A stretch of DNA of 64,000 bases, taken from contig JAUCFP010000006.1 in the NCBI GenBank assembly GCA_030348385.1, positions 992,001-1,056,000 of the forward strand, written 5' to 3'. Shown in pieces: positions 37,074-46,210 of the stretch. The number at the start of each line of letters is the position of its first letter. Positions within the stretch are counted from its first letter, which is position 1. Below the pieces are notes generated by a model. That model was not told the DNA's origin. It made no database searches and worked only from the letters and a program-made list of their open reading frames with translations. The stretch is from Cytobacillus sp. NJ13 (lineage in GTDB: Bacteria > Bacillota > Bacilli > Bacillales > Cytobacillaceae). A program made the position numbers and the translations under genes.

Positions 37074-37791
37074 TTCGGACTCAGCGAGTATCTGATTACG
37101 ATTTTGAGTCCGAACACCGGTCAACTTCGGACTCAGCGACCATCCGTTCGCGGTTTTGAGTCCGAACTTCAGCGAACTTCGGACACAACGACCATCCGTT
37201 CGCGGTTTTGAGTCCGAACCCATCCCAACTTCGGACACAACGACCATCCGTTCGCGATTTTGAGTCCGAACACCGGTCAACTTCGGACACAACGACCATC
37301 CGTTCGCGATTTTGAGTCCGAACTTCAGCGAACTTCGGACACAGCGAGCATCCATTCGTGATTTTGAGTCCGAACACCGGGCAACTTCGGACACAGCGAG
37401 CATCCGTTCGCGATTTTGAGTCCGAACACCGGGCAACTTCGGACTCAGCGAGCATCCATTCGCGGTTTTGAGTCCGAACACCGGTCAACTTCGGACTCAG
37501 CGACCATCCGTTCGCGGTTTTGAGTCCGAACTTCAGCGAACTTCGGACACAACGACCATCCGTTCGCGGTTTTGAGTCCGAACCCATCCCAACTTCGGAC
37601 ACAACGACCATCCGTTCGCGATTTTGAGTCCGAACACCGGTCAACTTCGGACACAACGACCATCCGTTCGCGATTTTGAGTCCGAACACCGGTCAACTTC
37701 GGACTCAGCGATCATCCGTTCGCGGTTTTGAGTCCGAACTTCAGCGAACTTCGGACTCAGCGAGCATCCGTTCACGGTTTTGAGTCCGAAC
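37074..37791. repeat. 14-copy array of 52-bp palindromic repeats
   Basis: Units begin every 52 bp from 37074 to 37750. Each has arm TTCGGACTCA (or TTCGGACACA), a 22-bp middle with CATCCGTTCGCG, and arm TGAGTCCGAA, so each can form a hairpin. The 10-bp linker between units is one of ACCGGTCAAC, ACCGGGCAAC, TTCAGCGAAC or CCATCCCAAC. Units 2-4 and 9-11 have the same linker order, which points to block duplication 364 bp apart. It fills the gap between the frameshifted gene and pflA. Long reverse frames here are artefacts of the repeat. Confidence 0.97.
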
Positions 37792-37827
37792 CCAACACAT
37801 ATACTGCAAAAACGAACAAATACAAGA

Positions 37828-37857
37828 TACAAACAAAGCCCCAATCGCAATTGGGGC
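37828..37857 (-). terminator. pflBA terminator
   Basis: GCCCCAAT pairs with ATTGGGGC across a CGCA loop, and on the minus strand CTTTGTTTG follows. Confidence 0.75.
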
Positions 37858-37905
37858 AAACCACGTAAAACGCTGTATCTAAAATCCTAATTCAAAACCA
37901 ACTTT

Positions 37906-38634
37906 TTATAACCCAGTCAAAAGCTGATAAGCCCATTCCGCCATTTCCTCACTTGGCGGCTCAATATCCTTCAGCGGATATTCCAATCCGAGCGCTTCCC
38001 ATTTATAAACACCAAGCTTGTGATAGGGAAGAACCTCAATTTTTTTCACATTATTCAACTCTTTAATGAAACGTCCCAGCTGTTCCAGATCACTTTCATC
38101 ATCAGATATTGTGGGCACAAGTACGTGGCGGATCCATACCGGCACCTGATTATCTGACAGATACTGGGCAAATTGAAGAATATGATCATTTGTAAGACCT
38201 GTCAGTTTTTTATGCTTATCCCTATCAATATGCTTCAAATCCAGCAGCACCAGGTCCGTATAGTCCAGGAGCTCTTTCAGCTGGGTTTGAAAAAACGGGG
38301 AGGTGGAATAGCAGCCTCCCGATGAATCTATCGCAGTATGAATGCCTAGTTTCTTGCATTCTTTAAAAAGTTCTATAAGAAAAGGGATCTGAAGCAAAGG
38401 TTCACCGCCGCTCACTGTAATGCCGCCTCCGGATGCCGCCAAAAAAGGGAGATAGGATTGCAGATCATTCATGATTTCTGAAACGGACATTTGTTTTCCT
38501 GCCCCAATTTCCCAAGTGTCCGCATTATGGCAAAATTGACAGCGAAGGAGGCACCCCTGTGTAAAAATGACATAACGAATGCCAGGCCCATCTACTGTTC
38601 CGAATGACTCAATTGAATGAATGTTGCCGTACAT
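37906..38634 (-). CDS. pflA: pyruvate formate-lyase activating enzyme
   Basis: The 242-aa radical-SAM protein has the cluster motif CLLRCQFC (Cys28, Cys32, Cys35) within YVIFTQGCLLRCQFCHN, and GGGITVSGGEPLLQ. It uses a 4Fe-4S cluster and AdoMet to form the glycyl radical of PflB. It lies 44 bp or more downstream of pflB on the same strand. ATG 38634 is preferred because AAAGGAAG is 6 nt upstream; ATG 38640 overlaps that site. A longer frame from 38685 has no site. Confidence 0.93.
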   Translation of the reverse strand: MYGNIHSIESFGTVDGPGIRYVIFTQGCLLRCQFCHNADTWEIGAGKQMSVSEIMNDLQSYLPFLAASGGGITVSGGEPLLQIPFLIELFKECKKLGIHTAIDSSGGCYSTSPFFQTQLKELLDYTDLVLLDLKHIDRDKHKKLTGLTNDHILQFAQYLSDNQVPVWIRHVLVPTISDDESDLEQLGRFIKELNNVKKIEVLPYHKLGVYKWEALGLEYPLKDIEPPSEEMAEWAYQLLTGL

Positions 38635-38728
38635 CTTCATCTTCCTTTCCAAAACAGCCGGCGCAGCTACAGCACCTTTGCTCAAGCTTTTTTTGAAGAG
38701 GGGGCATAAAGGCCCGCCCTCCTATTGG

Positions 38729-40954
38729 TTACATTGATTCATGGAATGTTCGATTGATAACGTCAAGCTGCTGCTCTTTAGTCAGCTTAATGAAGTTCAC
38801 AGCATAGCCTGATACCCTAATGGTTAACTGCGGATATTCCTCCGGGTGTTTCATGGCATCCAGAAGCGTTTCTTTATTGAATACATTTACATTTAGGTGA
38901 TGTCCGGACTTTATGGAATATCCATCCAGTATAGATACCAGATTGCGAATACGGCTATCAGCATCCTTTCCGAGTGCTTTAGGGACAATGGAGAAGGTGT
39001 TGCTGATGCCATCCAGCGCATGTTTGTAGGGTAGTTTTGCAACAGAAGACAGGGAAGCAAGTGTTCCTTTCGTATCTCTCCCGTGCATCGGATTTGCTCC
39101 CGGGGCGAATGGCTCGCCGGCACGTCGGCCATCAGGCGTATTGCCGGTTTTTTTGCCATATACCACATTGGATGTAATGGTTAATATAGACATCGTATGC
39201 ATAGAGTTTCTGTATGACGGATGCTTGCGGAGCTTTTTCATAAACCGTTCAACCAGATCTATAGCTATGCTGTCAACGCGATCATCATTATTGCCGTATT
39301 TCGGGAAATCTCCTTCTGTCATAAAATCAATCACTAGCCCACTCTCATCACGGATTGCCTTAACAGTTGCGTATTTGATCGCACTTAATGAGTCGGCCGC
39401 TACACTCAGACCCGCAATGCCAGTAGCCATTGTTCTGAGAATTCCGGAGTCATGAAGAGCCATTTCGATCCGTTCGTAGCTATATTTATCATGCATGTAA
39501 TGAATGATATTCAGCGTATTAATATAGAGATCTGCCAGCCATTCCATCATTAAATCAAACTTCTCCATCACTTCTTCATATTGAAGGATGTCTGAGGCAA
39601 TTGGGGCATAGGAAGGGCCGACTTGAACGCTGAGTATTTCATCCTTTCCGCCATTAATGCTATATAACAGGGCCTTTGCAAGGTTTGCTCTTGCACCGAA
39701 AAATTGCATTTGTTTTCCGATCTCCATTGCAGAAACACAGCAGGCAATTCCATAATCATCCCCATATTCAGGAAGCATGATATCATCGTTTTCATATTGA
39801 ATTGAACTTGTTTCTATTGACATCCTTGCGCAATATTTTTTGAAGTTCTCCGGAAGCTTGCTGGACCATAATACTGTTAAATTCGGTTCAGGTGCTGGAC
39901 CAAGATTATTCAAAGTATGAAGGAACCGGTAAGAATTCTTCGTGACAAGCGGTCGGCCATCAAGAGCCATCCCGCCAATGGACTCAGTAACCCATGTAGG
40001 ATCGCCGCTGAATAATTCATTATAGTCAGGCGTTCTCGCAAATTTGACAAGGCGCAGCTTCATTACAAAGTGATCGACCAGTTCCTGGGCTTCTTTCTCG
40101 GTAAGCAAGCCCTTCTGGATATCTCTTTCTATGAAAATATCAAGAAAACTCGAGACACGGCCAAGACTCATAGCTGCTCCATTTTGTTCTTTAATGGCAG
40201 CAAGATAGGCAAAATACAGCCATTGGAAAGCCTCAAGAGCGTTTCCTGCAGGCTTTGAAATATTAAAACCATAGCTGTTTGCCAGCTGCTTCAGTTCATC
40301 CAGAGCCCTGATCTGTTCTGAAATCTCTTCTCTAAGGCGAATATTGTCTTCCGTCATCACACCTGAAGTTGATTTCAAATCCGCTTTTTTGGCTTCAATC
40401 AAGCGGTCAACTCCATAAAGAGCAACCCTGCGGTAATCACCGATAATCCTGCCACGGCCATATGCATCTGGCAGGCCAGTAATAATGCCGACTTTGCGGG
40501 CAAGTTTCATTTCATCGGTATAGGCATCAAACACGCCTTGGTTATGTGTTTTGCGGTAGTCTGTAAATATCTTTTCCATCTCTTTGCTGGCTTCATAGCC
40601 GTATGCTTCACAAGCTGCCACAGCCATTCTGACTCCGCCAAATGGCTGAAGAGAGCGCTTAAACGGACGGTCAGTCTGAACACCCACGATTTTTTCTTTT
40701 TTTTGGTCCAGGTAACCAGGTCCATGTGAGGTAATGGTTGAGACGATTTCTGTGTCCATATCGAGCACACCGCCATTATCACGTTCCTTTTTCGTCAGTT
40801 CCATCACTTGTTCCCATAATGAAGAAGTAGCTTCTGTTGGACCCTCCAAAAATGATTCATCCCCGAAAAAAGGTGAGTAATTCTTTAAAATAAAGTCTCT
40901 AACATCAATTTCATGTGTCCAAATGCCTTTTTTAAAGCCATTCCAACTTTCCAT
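38729..40954 (-). CDS. pflB: formate acetyltransferase (pyruvate formate-lyase)
   Basis: The 741-aa product is a full PFL. It has the double-Cys active site in [13 protein letters not shown] and the glycyl-radical loop RVSGYAVNF with Gly716, 25 residues from the end. It converts pyruvate and CoA to acetyl-CoA and formate during anaerobic growth. GAGGTGAAC lies 3-4 nt before the ATG. The FNR/Rex-type palindrome at 41030 supports oxygen-responsive control. Confidence 0.96.
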   Translation of the reverse strand: MESWNGFKKGIWTHEIDVRDFILKNYSPFFGDESFLEGPTEATSSLWEQVMELTKKERDNGGVLDMDTEIVSTITSHGPGYLDQKKEKIVGVQTDRPFKRSLQPFGGVRMAVAACEAYGYEASKEMEKIFTDYRKTHNQGVFDAYTDEMKLARKVGIITGLPDAYGRGRIIGDYRRVALYGVDRLIEAKKADLKSTSGVMTEDNIRLREEISEQIRALDELKQLANSYGFNISKPAGNALEAFQWLYFAYLAAIKEQNGAAMSLGRVSSFLDIFIERDIQKGLLTEKEAQELVDHFVMKLRLVKFARTPDYNELFSGDPTWVTESIGGMALDGRPLVTKNSYRFLHTLNNLGPAPEPNLTVLWSSKLPENFKKYCARMSIETSSIQYENDDIMLPEYGDDYGIACCVSAMEIGKQMQFFGARANLAKALLYSINGGKDEILSVQVGPSYAPIASDILQYEEVMEKFDLMMEWLADLYINTLNIIHYMHDKYSYERIEMALHDSGILRTMATGIAGLSVAADSLSAIKYATVKAIRDESGLVIDFMTEGDFPKYGNNDDRVDSIAIDLVERFMKKLRKHPSYRNSMHTMSILTITSNVVYGKKTGNTPDGRRAGEPFAPGANPMHGRDTKGTLASLSSVAKLPYKHALDGISNTFSIVPKALGKDADSRIRNLVSILDGYSIKSGHHLNVNVFNKETLLDAMKHPEEYPQLTIRVSGYAVNFIKLTKEQQLDVINRTFHESM

Positions 40955-41029
40955 ATTAGTTCACCTCATATTTTCAATGTGTATAACAGTTATTACAACT
41001 TAACTATACATTCAATATAACAGATATAA

Positions 41030-41045
41030 TGTGAAATAAATCACA
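41030..41045 (-). promoter_or_regulatory. FNR/Rex-type palindrome upstream of pflB
   Basis: TGTGA-AATAAA-TCACA has perfect half-sites with 6-bp spacing, 76 bp before the pflB start. It fits Bacillus Fnr (activation under low oxygen). Rex (NADH-sensing repressor) has very similar half-sites and is the alternative. The other 200 bp of this gap show nothing distinct. Confidence 0.7.
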
Positions 41046-41249
41046 AACATTTTGAACGTATTGTGAAATATAGTAAAACTGTATTTAATAACGCTTATGT
41101 GTACTATAAAACCAGTCGTATTTTTGAACTGTTATATAGAGATTGAAAATCAAACTTGAAGATAATTGAAGAGAAGATCATGAAATTCTTACAATCAGCG
41201 CCAACAATTACCTGTTTAATAGAATAAGAGATTTTGATTAAATATAAAT

Positions 41250-41876
41250 ATGAAAACACTATCAAAAATTTCATTCATTCTAACGTTGTCTGTCGCACTT
41301 GTCTTTGGATTCAATTTTGATGCAAAAGCATCAACAATACATACCGTTCAGCCAGGGGATACAATGTGGAAGATCGCCCTGAAGTATCAGGTGGGAGTTC
41401 CTGAAATCATTAATGCAAACGGGCAGATTTCAAATCCGAACTTCATTTATCCTGGGCAAAAGGTGAATATCCCAACAGTATCAAAAGCCACAACCGGTGT
41501 TGAAGAGCAGGTGGTTCAGCTCGTAAACCAGGAAAGGGCAAAGTATGGATTAAAGCCATTAAAATCAAATTGGGAACTTGCGAGAGTGGCAAGATACAAA
41601 TCTCAGGATATGATCAATAAGAAGTATTTCGATCACAACTCTCCTACATACGGAAGCCCGTTTGATATGATGAAGAGCTTTGGAATTACTTACAGAACCG
41701 CTGGAGAAAACATTGCTGCAGGGCAAAAAACCCCTCAGGAAGTTGTAACAGCATGGATGAACAGCGAGGGTCACCGCAAGAACATCCTATCAGCCAATTT
41801 CACAGAAATCGGAGTGGGATACGCACAGGGCGGTTATTATGGCCATTACTGGACACAAATGTTTATTGGGAGGTAA
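41250..41876 (+). CDS. secreted LysM-CAP domain protein (YkwD-like)
   Basis: The 208-aa product has a signal peptide (about 1-28), one LysM peptidoglycan-binding domain (about 30-75, HTVQPGDTMWKIA) and a CAP/SCP domain (about 85-208) with HNSPTYGSPFDMM, AGENIAAG, GHRKNI and GYYGHYWTQMF. It should sit in the cell wall. Related B. subtilis proteins include YkwD and SafA-type LysM proteins; the activity of CAP domains here is unknown. No clear ribosome binding site precedes ATG 41250, which is unusual in this window. Confidence 0.88.
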   Translation: MKTLSKISFILTLSVALVFGFNFDAKASTIHTVQPGDTMWKIALKYQVGVPEIINANGQISNPNFIYPGQKVNIPTVSKATTGVEEQVVQLVNQERAKYGLKPLKSNWELARVARYKSQDMINKKYFDHNSPTYGSPFDMMKSFGITYRTAGENIAAGQKTPQEVVTAWMNSEGHRKNILSANFTEIGVGYAQGGYYGHYWTQMFIGR

Positions 41877-41880
41877 GAAG

Positions 41881-42000
41881 AAAAGCGGAAGCGCCTTGCC
41901 CACCCCCGACAAGCACAGGACGAGCCTGCCGGAAAGGCGTTCTTTGCCTTTTGGGAGGATTGGCTTGTGACCTCGAGGGGGTAGGCGCTGGAGCTAGACA
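41881..42000 (+). repeat. dispersed intergenic repeat, copy B
   Basis: It starts AAAAGCGGAAGCGCCTTGCCC and ends GTAGGCGCTGGAGCTAGACA, the same outer blocks as copies A and C. The middle includes GCCTGCCGGAAAGGC, a possible small hairpin. It starts four bases after the LysM-CAP stop codon. Confidence 0.8.
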
Positions 42001-42031
42001 GTTTTTGGAGTACAAAGCTTTCTATTTATTT

Positions 42032-42062
42032 AAAAAAAGCACCGGATTTTCCGGTGCTTTTG
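42032..42062. terminator. bidirectional terminator
   Basis: AAAGCACCGGA pairs with TCCGGTGCTTT, flanked by A- and T-runs. It lies just after the cupredoxin stop codon. Confidence 0.85.
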
Positions 42063-42071
42063 CTTTTCCCA

Positions 42072-42524
42072 TTAGTCTACTACAATATAAGCGATCATCG
42101 GTCCGCTTTTATCCTTATCCGGATGAGTAAGACACACTAGACGGTAAACGCCTTCTTTATCAAATTGAAGAGGGACAACCGTTTCTTCTGCTTTCTTTAC
42201 GACACCTTTAATATCAGTTCCTTCTATGATGTATGGATGTTCCATTCCATTGACTCCCCAAATCTTCAGATTTACCTTTTCACCTTTTTCCAGAAAAATA
42301 GTTCCCGGATCCCAGCGATAAGCTTCAATTTCTTTGCCATCAGGCAGCTTGGCTTTAAATTCTCCTGTAACCATATGAATTTCCCGGACTTTTTCGCCCT
42401 CCGTCTGGTTGAATACCGTCATACTATCAGACTTTGAAAAAAACCATACTGACGCAGAAACGATGACTGAAAATAGGATGACAAATGCAATGATGCTGCG
42501 TTTCTTTAATACAAGAAAAGGCAT
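42072..42524 (-). CDS. membrane-anchored cupredoxin-like protein
   Basis: The 150-aa product has an N-terminal membrane helix (about 9-29) and a cupredoxin domain. Candidate type 1 copper ligands are His96 (GMEHPYII), Cys131, His134 and Met143 (VCLTHPDKDKSGPM), in the expected order. It should transfer electrons or bind copper outside the membrane. ATG 42524 has AAGGAG 7 nt upstream; ATG 42530 is too close to that site. Confidence 0.85.
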   Translation of the reverse strand: MPFLVLKKRSIIAFVILFSVIVSASVWFFSKSDSMTVFNQTEGEKVREIHMVTGEFKAKLPDGKEIEAYRWDPGTIFLEKGEKVNLKIWGVNGMEHPYIIEGTDIKGVVKKAEETVVPLQFDKEGVYRLVCLTHPDKDKSGPMIAYIVVD

Positions 42525-42672
42525 GCTCATACTCCTTCCTAATTGGTTGTCCATATATAGATATGCAGGAAGGGCATCATAACTTGTCTAATATTTCTGA
42601 GATTTTTGCGATAATTTCTTTACATCTGCCAAAATATTATTTCATAATAGAATTAAAAAAGGATGTGGCAGC

Positions 42673-44157
42673 ATGTACAAAGTACTTGTGGCCAATCGGG
42701 ATGAGTACGATACAAAAGGCATAGAGTGGCTTCTTAAATCTTCTATGAACGCATGGCAAGTAGAGTCCGCTCAAAATGAATCAGGGCTTATTAAGAAGCT
42801 TGAAACTTTTCAGCCAGACCTATTGATTTTTGAACTTGATCTAATAAATGAAGAAAGTTATGGTTCATTTTTAAAAACCACTCAGATCATAGGGCCGGAT
42901 TTGATTGCCTTAACAATGGAAGCGACCTTTTCACAAGCAAAAAGAGCCATCGACATGGGTGTATCCGATTTAATACTTAAGCCGATTTCAGCAGATATTT
43001 TATTAAAATCGGCGAGAAAGATTCATAGGCGTAATCAGATGACTAATCGGACTGCTAAACAAAATCCTATTCAGAAATCTGAAAAAGACTTCAATTACCA
43101 GGATTTATTTATAGAAGAATCTAATTCGGTTAAACCACTTGTATCTATCGGAATTAAGACTGAAAATCCGCTGGAGCTTCCAAAGCTATATAAATTTCTT
43201 GAAAGCTATACTTTCCAAAAAACAGTTCACTATTTTATTTTGAGTGATATGATTTTGATTATTGCTGAGAAATCTGATGTGGCCTGGAAAGAGGAGAGCC
43301 TCAGGTTTATGAGAGATTGGCAGGAAACGTCAGCAGAACAAATTGCGATCAGCATTTATACGGGTAAGGAGGACGGCGGAACCGTCAGAAACCATTATCT
43401 CGCGAACAGGAAACTGATGGAGTTAACTTTTTACCGGGGATTTAATCAGGTAATTGAGGAGAACTCATTGCCTAAGTGGCTTTCGATTGATCCGTTCTTA
43501 ACTCCTGAGGAACAAAGCAGATGGATTGATTTCCTGAATCAGTCTGATTTAGAAGCGCTAAAGTCATGGTTTTACGAGGAGTTTCTTATTTTGGCAGACC
43601 CTTATCCGGAACCGGGTCTCATCAGAATTCGGCTGACCAGTATCCTTGCGCAAATTCGCAGGCATATGAAGACGTTCCGGCTGGCAGACGGGGATATGGA
43701 GAAAGAATATCTACGTTTATTCCAGACTATCCTTTATTCCCCCTTGATCTACCGGGTCATTAACGAAATGATCAGCTTCATTTCCTATATTTTTGAAACC
43801 ATACGCTCTGATAAAAAGCTGAAGCTGGAACTTACTGACAGAGTCCTATTCTTTATAGAAACGAATTACTGGGACCCTAAGGTTACGCTTGAAAGGGCAG
43901 CTGAATATGCAGATCGAAACCCAAATTATATCAGCTCCATGCTTGCAAAAAAATGCGGCAAGTCGTTCCGGGAGCTGCTTAATGAAACCCGGATAAGGCA
44001 ATCAGCCAAGCTGCTGCTGGAATCAGAAATAAGCATTAAGGAAATCGCGTCTGTGTGCGGTTTCCGCAATCAGCAATATTTCAATAAAGTATTTAGTAAG
44101 ATTAAAGGAATGCCGCCAAATCAATTTAGAAAGAGCATGCATAAAACCTCCGTGTAA
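42673..44157 (+). CDS. AraC-type regulator with degenerate receiver domain
   Basis: The 494-aa product has a receiver-like domain (about 1-120), a middle region of about 250 residues and two AraC-type helix-turn-helices (about 392-490, SIKEIASVCGFRNQQYFNKVFSKIKG). The receiver has Glu54 where the phosphorylated Asp is expected (PDLLIFELDL), and the N-terminal acidic pair is missing (MYKVLVANRD). Thr81 and Lys103 remain. It probably works without phosphorylation. No histidine kinase is adjacent. It lies 171 bp upstream of hutU, so it may control the hut genes. Confidence 0.85.
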   Translation: MYKVLVANRDEYDTKGIEWLLKSSMNAWQVESAQNESGLIKKLETFQPDLLIFELDLINEESYGSFLKTTQIIGPDLIALTMEATFSQAKRAIDMGVSDLILKPISADILLKSARKIHRRNQMTNRTAKQNPIQKSEKDFNYQDLFIEESNSVKPLVSIGIKTENPLELPKLYKFLESYTFQKTVHYFILSDMILIIAEKSDVAWKEESLRFMRDWQETSAEQIAISIYTGKEDGGTVRNHYLANRKLMELTFYRGFNQVIEENSLPKWLSIDPFLTPEEQSRWIDFLNQSDLEALKSWFYEEFLILADPYPEPGLIRIRLTSILAQIRRHMKTFRLADGDMEKEYLRLFQTILYSPLIYRVINEMISFISYIFETIRSDKKLKLELTDRVLFFIETNYWDPKVTLERAAEYADRNPNYISSMLAKKCGKSFRELLNETRIRQSAKLLLESEISIKEIASVCGFRNQQYFNKVFSKIKGMPPNQFRKSMHKTSV

Positions 44158-44175
44158 CCGGGGGTTTATTTTTTT
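44144..44175 (+). terminator. Rho-independent terminator
   Basis: AAACCTCCG pairs with CGGGGGTTT (imperfect) and is followed by ATTTTTTT. It ends the AraC-type regulator gene. Confidence 0.7.
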
Positions 44176-44328
44176 GGTTTAATTATAAAAATACTTAAAT
44201 TTATATAAAATTTTTAAAAAAACACTTAAAAATCTAACAAAATTATAAAAAATCAAACTTAATTATTATACTTTTCAGATAGTTCTCATTATAAAATCTA
44301 AATATGAGATAACATTGGAGGGATAACA

Positions 44329-45990
44329 ATGAAAGCGGAAACAAAAAGAGAAATAAAAAACTATCAAGGCAGTGAGCTTCATGCTAAGGGCTGGATTCAG
44401 GAAGCAGCACTCCGCATGCTTATGAATAACTTAGACAAAGAAGTTGCAGAGATTCCAGAAGAACTGGTTGTCTACGGCGGCATTGGGAAAGCAGCGCGAA
44501 ATTGGGATTGCTATGACGCGATTGTAAAAACATTGCATGAATTAGAAGACGATGAAACACTTCTTGTCCAATCAGGAAAACCGGTTGCGGTCTTTAAATC
44601 ACATAAAGATGCACCTAAGGTATTGATCGCCAACTCGAATCTAGTGCCTGCCTGGGCAAACTGGGATACATTCCATGAGCTAGATAAGAAAGGCCTGATG
44701 ATGTATGGCCAAATGACAGCCGGAAGCTGGATTTACATCGGCAGCCAGGGAATCGTACAAGGAACCTATGAAACATTTGCCGAACTAGGCAGACAGCACT
44801 TCTCCGGCTCACTGAAACAGACCATTACTTTAACAGCAGGCCTTGGCGGAATGGGTGGCGCTCAGCCGCTTGCAGTAACAATGAATGATGGTGTCTGCAT
44901 TGCAATTGATGTGGATGAACACCGCATTGACCGCAGACTTGAAACCAAATATCTGGATACAAAAGTATATTCAATTGAAGAGGCTATTAAATTGGCATCA
45001 GAGGCAAAACATGAAGGCCGCCCGATTTCTATCGGTCTTTTAGGCAATGCAGCTGAAATTCTGCCAAAAATGCTTGAAATGAACTTCATCCCGGATGTCC
45101 TGACTGACCAGACTTCTGCACATGATCCTTTAAATGGCTATGTTCCAATCGGCTATTCTTTAGAAAAAGCAGCTGTTCTGCGAAAGGAAAATGCTGCTGA
45201 ATATGTTCAGAAATCAAAGGCAAGCATGGCTGTACATGTTCAAGCTATGCTGGACATGCAAAAGAAAGGTGCAGTCACATTTGATTACGGAAACAATATC
45301 CGTCAGGTGGCAAAAGATGAAGGTGTTGAGAAAGCTTTTGATTTCCCTGGATTCGTGCCTGCCTACATCCGGCCGCTATTCTGTGAAGGAAAGGGACCTT
45401 TCCGCTGGGTAGCATTATCAGGAGATCCTGAAGATATCTATAAAACAGATGAAGTGATCCTGCGCGAATTTGCTGATAACGAACACCTTTGCAAATGGAT
45501 CAAGATGGCACAGGAGAAAATCCAATTCCAGGGACTTCCTTCAAGAATTTGCTGGCTGGGTTATGGGGAGCGTGCAAAATTCGGCAAAATCATTAATGAC
45601 ATGGTGGCAAAAGGAGAATTGAAGGCTCCGATCGTTATCGGGCGCGACCATCTTGATTCTGGTTCCGTTGCATCTCCAAACCGTGAAACAGAAGCTATGA
45701 AGGACGGCAGTGATGCAGTGGCGGACTGGCCAATTCTGAATGCACTGATCAATGCGGTCGGCGGTGCGAGCTGGGTATCTGTCCACCATGGAGGCGGCGT
45801 AGGCATGGGGTACTCACTTCATGCAGGAATGGTCATCGTGGCAGACGGTACAAAAGAAGCTGAACAGCGCCTTGAAAGGGTTCTTACATCTGATCCAGGC
45901 ATGGGAATTGTGCGCCATGTTGATGCAGGCTACGATCTTGCTATCAAAACAGCAAAAGAAAAAGGCGTTAACATTCCGATGATGAAATAA
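44329..45990 (+). CDS. hutU: urocanate hydratase
   Basis: The 553-aa product has the length and motifs of HutU: the NAD-binding [27 protein letters not shown] and [15 protein letters not shown]. It hydrates urocanate to imidazolone propionate, the second step of histidine degradation. GGAGGGATAAC precedes the ATG. hutI and hutG follow on the same strand. No hutH is seen upstream, where the AraC-type regulator lies instead. Confidence 0.96.
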   Translation: MKAETKREIKNYQGSELHAKGWIQEAALRMLMNNLDKEVAEIPEELVVYGGIGKAARNWDCYDAIVKTLHELEDDETLLVQSGKPVAVFKSHKDAPKVLIANSNLVPAWANWDTFHELDKKGLMMYGQMTAGSWIYIGSQGIVQGTYETFAELGRQHFSGSLKQTITLTAGLGGMGGAQPLAVTMNDGVCIAIDVDEHRIDRRLETKYLDTKVYSIEEAIKLASEAKHEGRPISIGLLGNAAEILPKMLEMNFIPDVLTDQTSAHDPLNGYVPIGYSLEKAAVLRKENAAEYVQKSKASMAVHVQAMLDMQKKGAVTFDYGNNIRQVAKDEGVEKAFDFPGFVPAYIRPLFCEGKGPFRWVALSGDPEDIYKTDEVILREFADNEHLCKWIKMAQEKIQFQGLPSRICWLGYGERAKFGKIINDMVAKGELKAPIVIGRDHLDSGSVASPNRETEAMKDGSDAVADWPILNALINAVGGASWVSVHHGGGVGMGYSLHAGMVIVADGTKEAEQRLERVLTSDPGMGIVRHVDAGYDLAIKTAKEKGVNIPMMK

Positions 45991-46017
45991 AAATTTTCTA
46001 TTGTATTTTATGAACTT

Positions 46018-46130
46018 AGCAAATAATGGCGGAATACCAGCAAAGAAAACACTGAATCAGCAAATAAACTATTCGAATTTACAAATAATCCAGTCAATTC
46101 AGCGAAAAACACTCTTAAACTGGCAAATAA
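46018..46130. repeat. 21-bp-periodic degenerate repeat between hutU and hutI
   Basis: An AGCAAA-type motif recurs near 46018, 46039, 46059, 46080, 46101 and 46122, a spacing of 20-21 bp. The rest of each unit is only loosely conserved (CAGCAAATAAACACTGAATT-like). It takes up most of the 220-bp gap. Confidence 0.6.
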
Positions 46131-46210
46131 CCATTTATATTTTCTAATAGGAAGCACTCCAATCCGTGATTTTTGCAGATTGGAACTTCCATTTTTTAAG
46201 GAGGAGCAAA

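Noticed and set aside
37074..37791. Possible CRISPR array
   Set aside because: Repeats are 52 bp with palindromic arms, and the 10-bp linkers are only four recurring sequences instead of unique spacers of 30 bp or more. No cas genes are nearby.
37026..37859. Several long reverse-strand open frames across the 52-bp repeats (products rich in VRTQNRERM-like units)
   Set aside because: They arise because the 52-bp unit lacks stops in some frames; period 52 is not a multiple of three, so the frame shifts at each unit, and there is no ribosome binding site.
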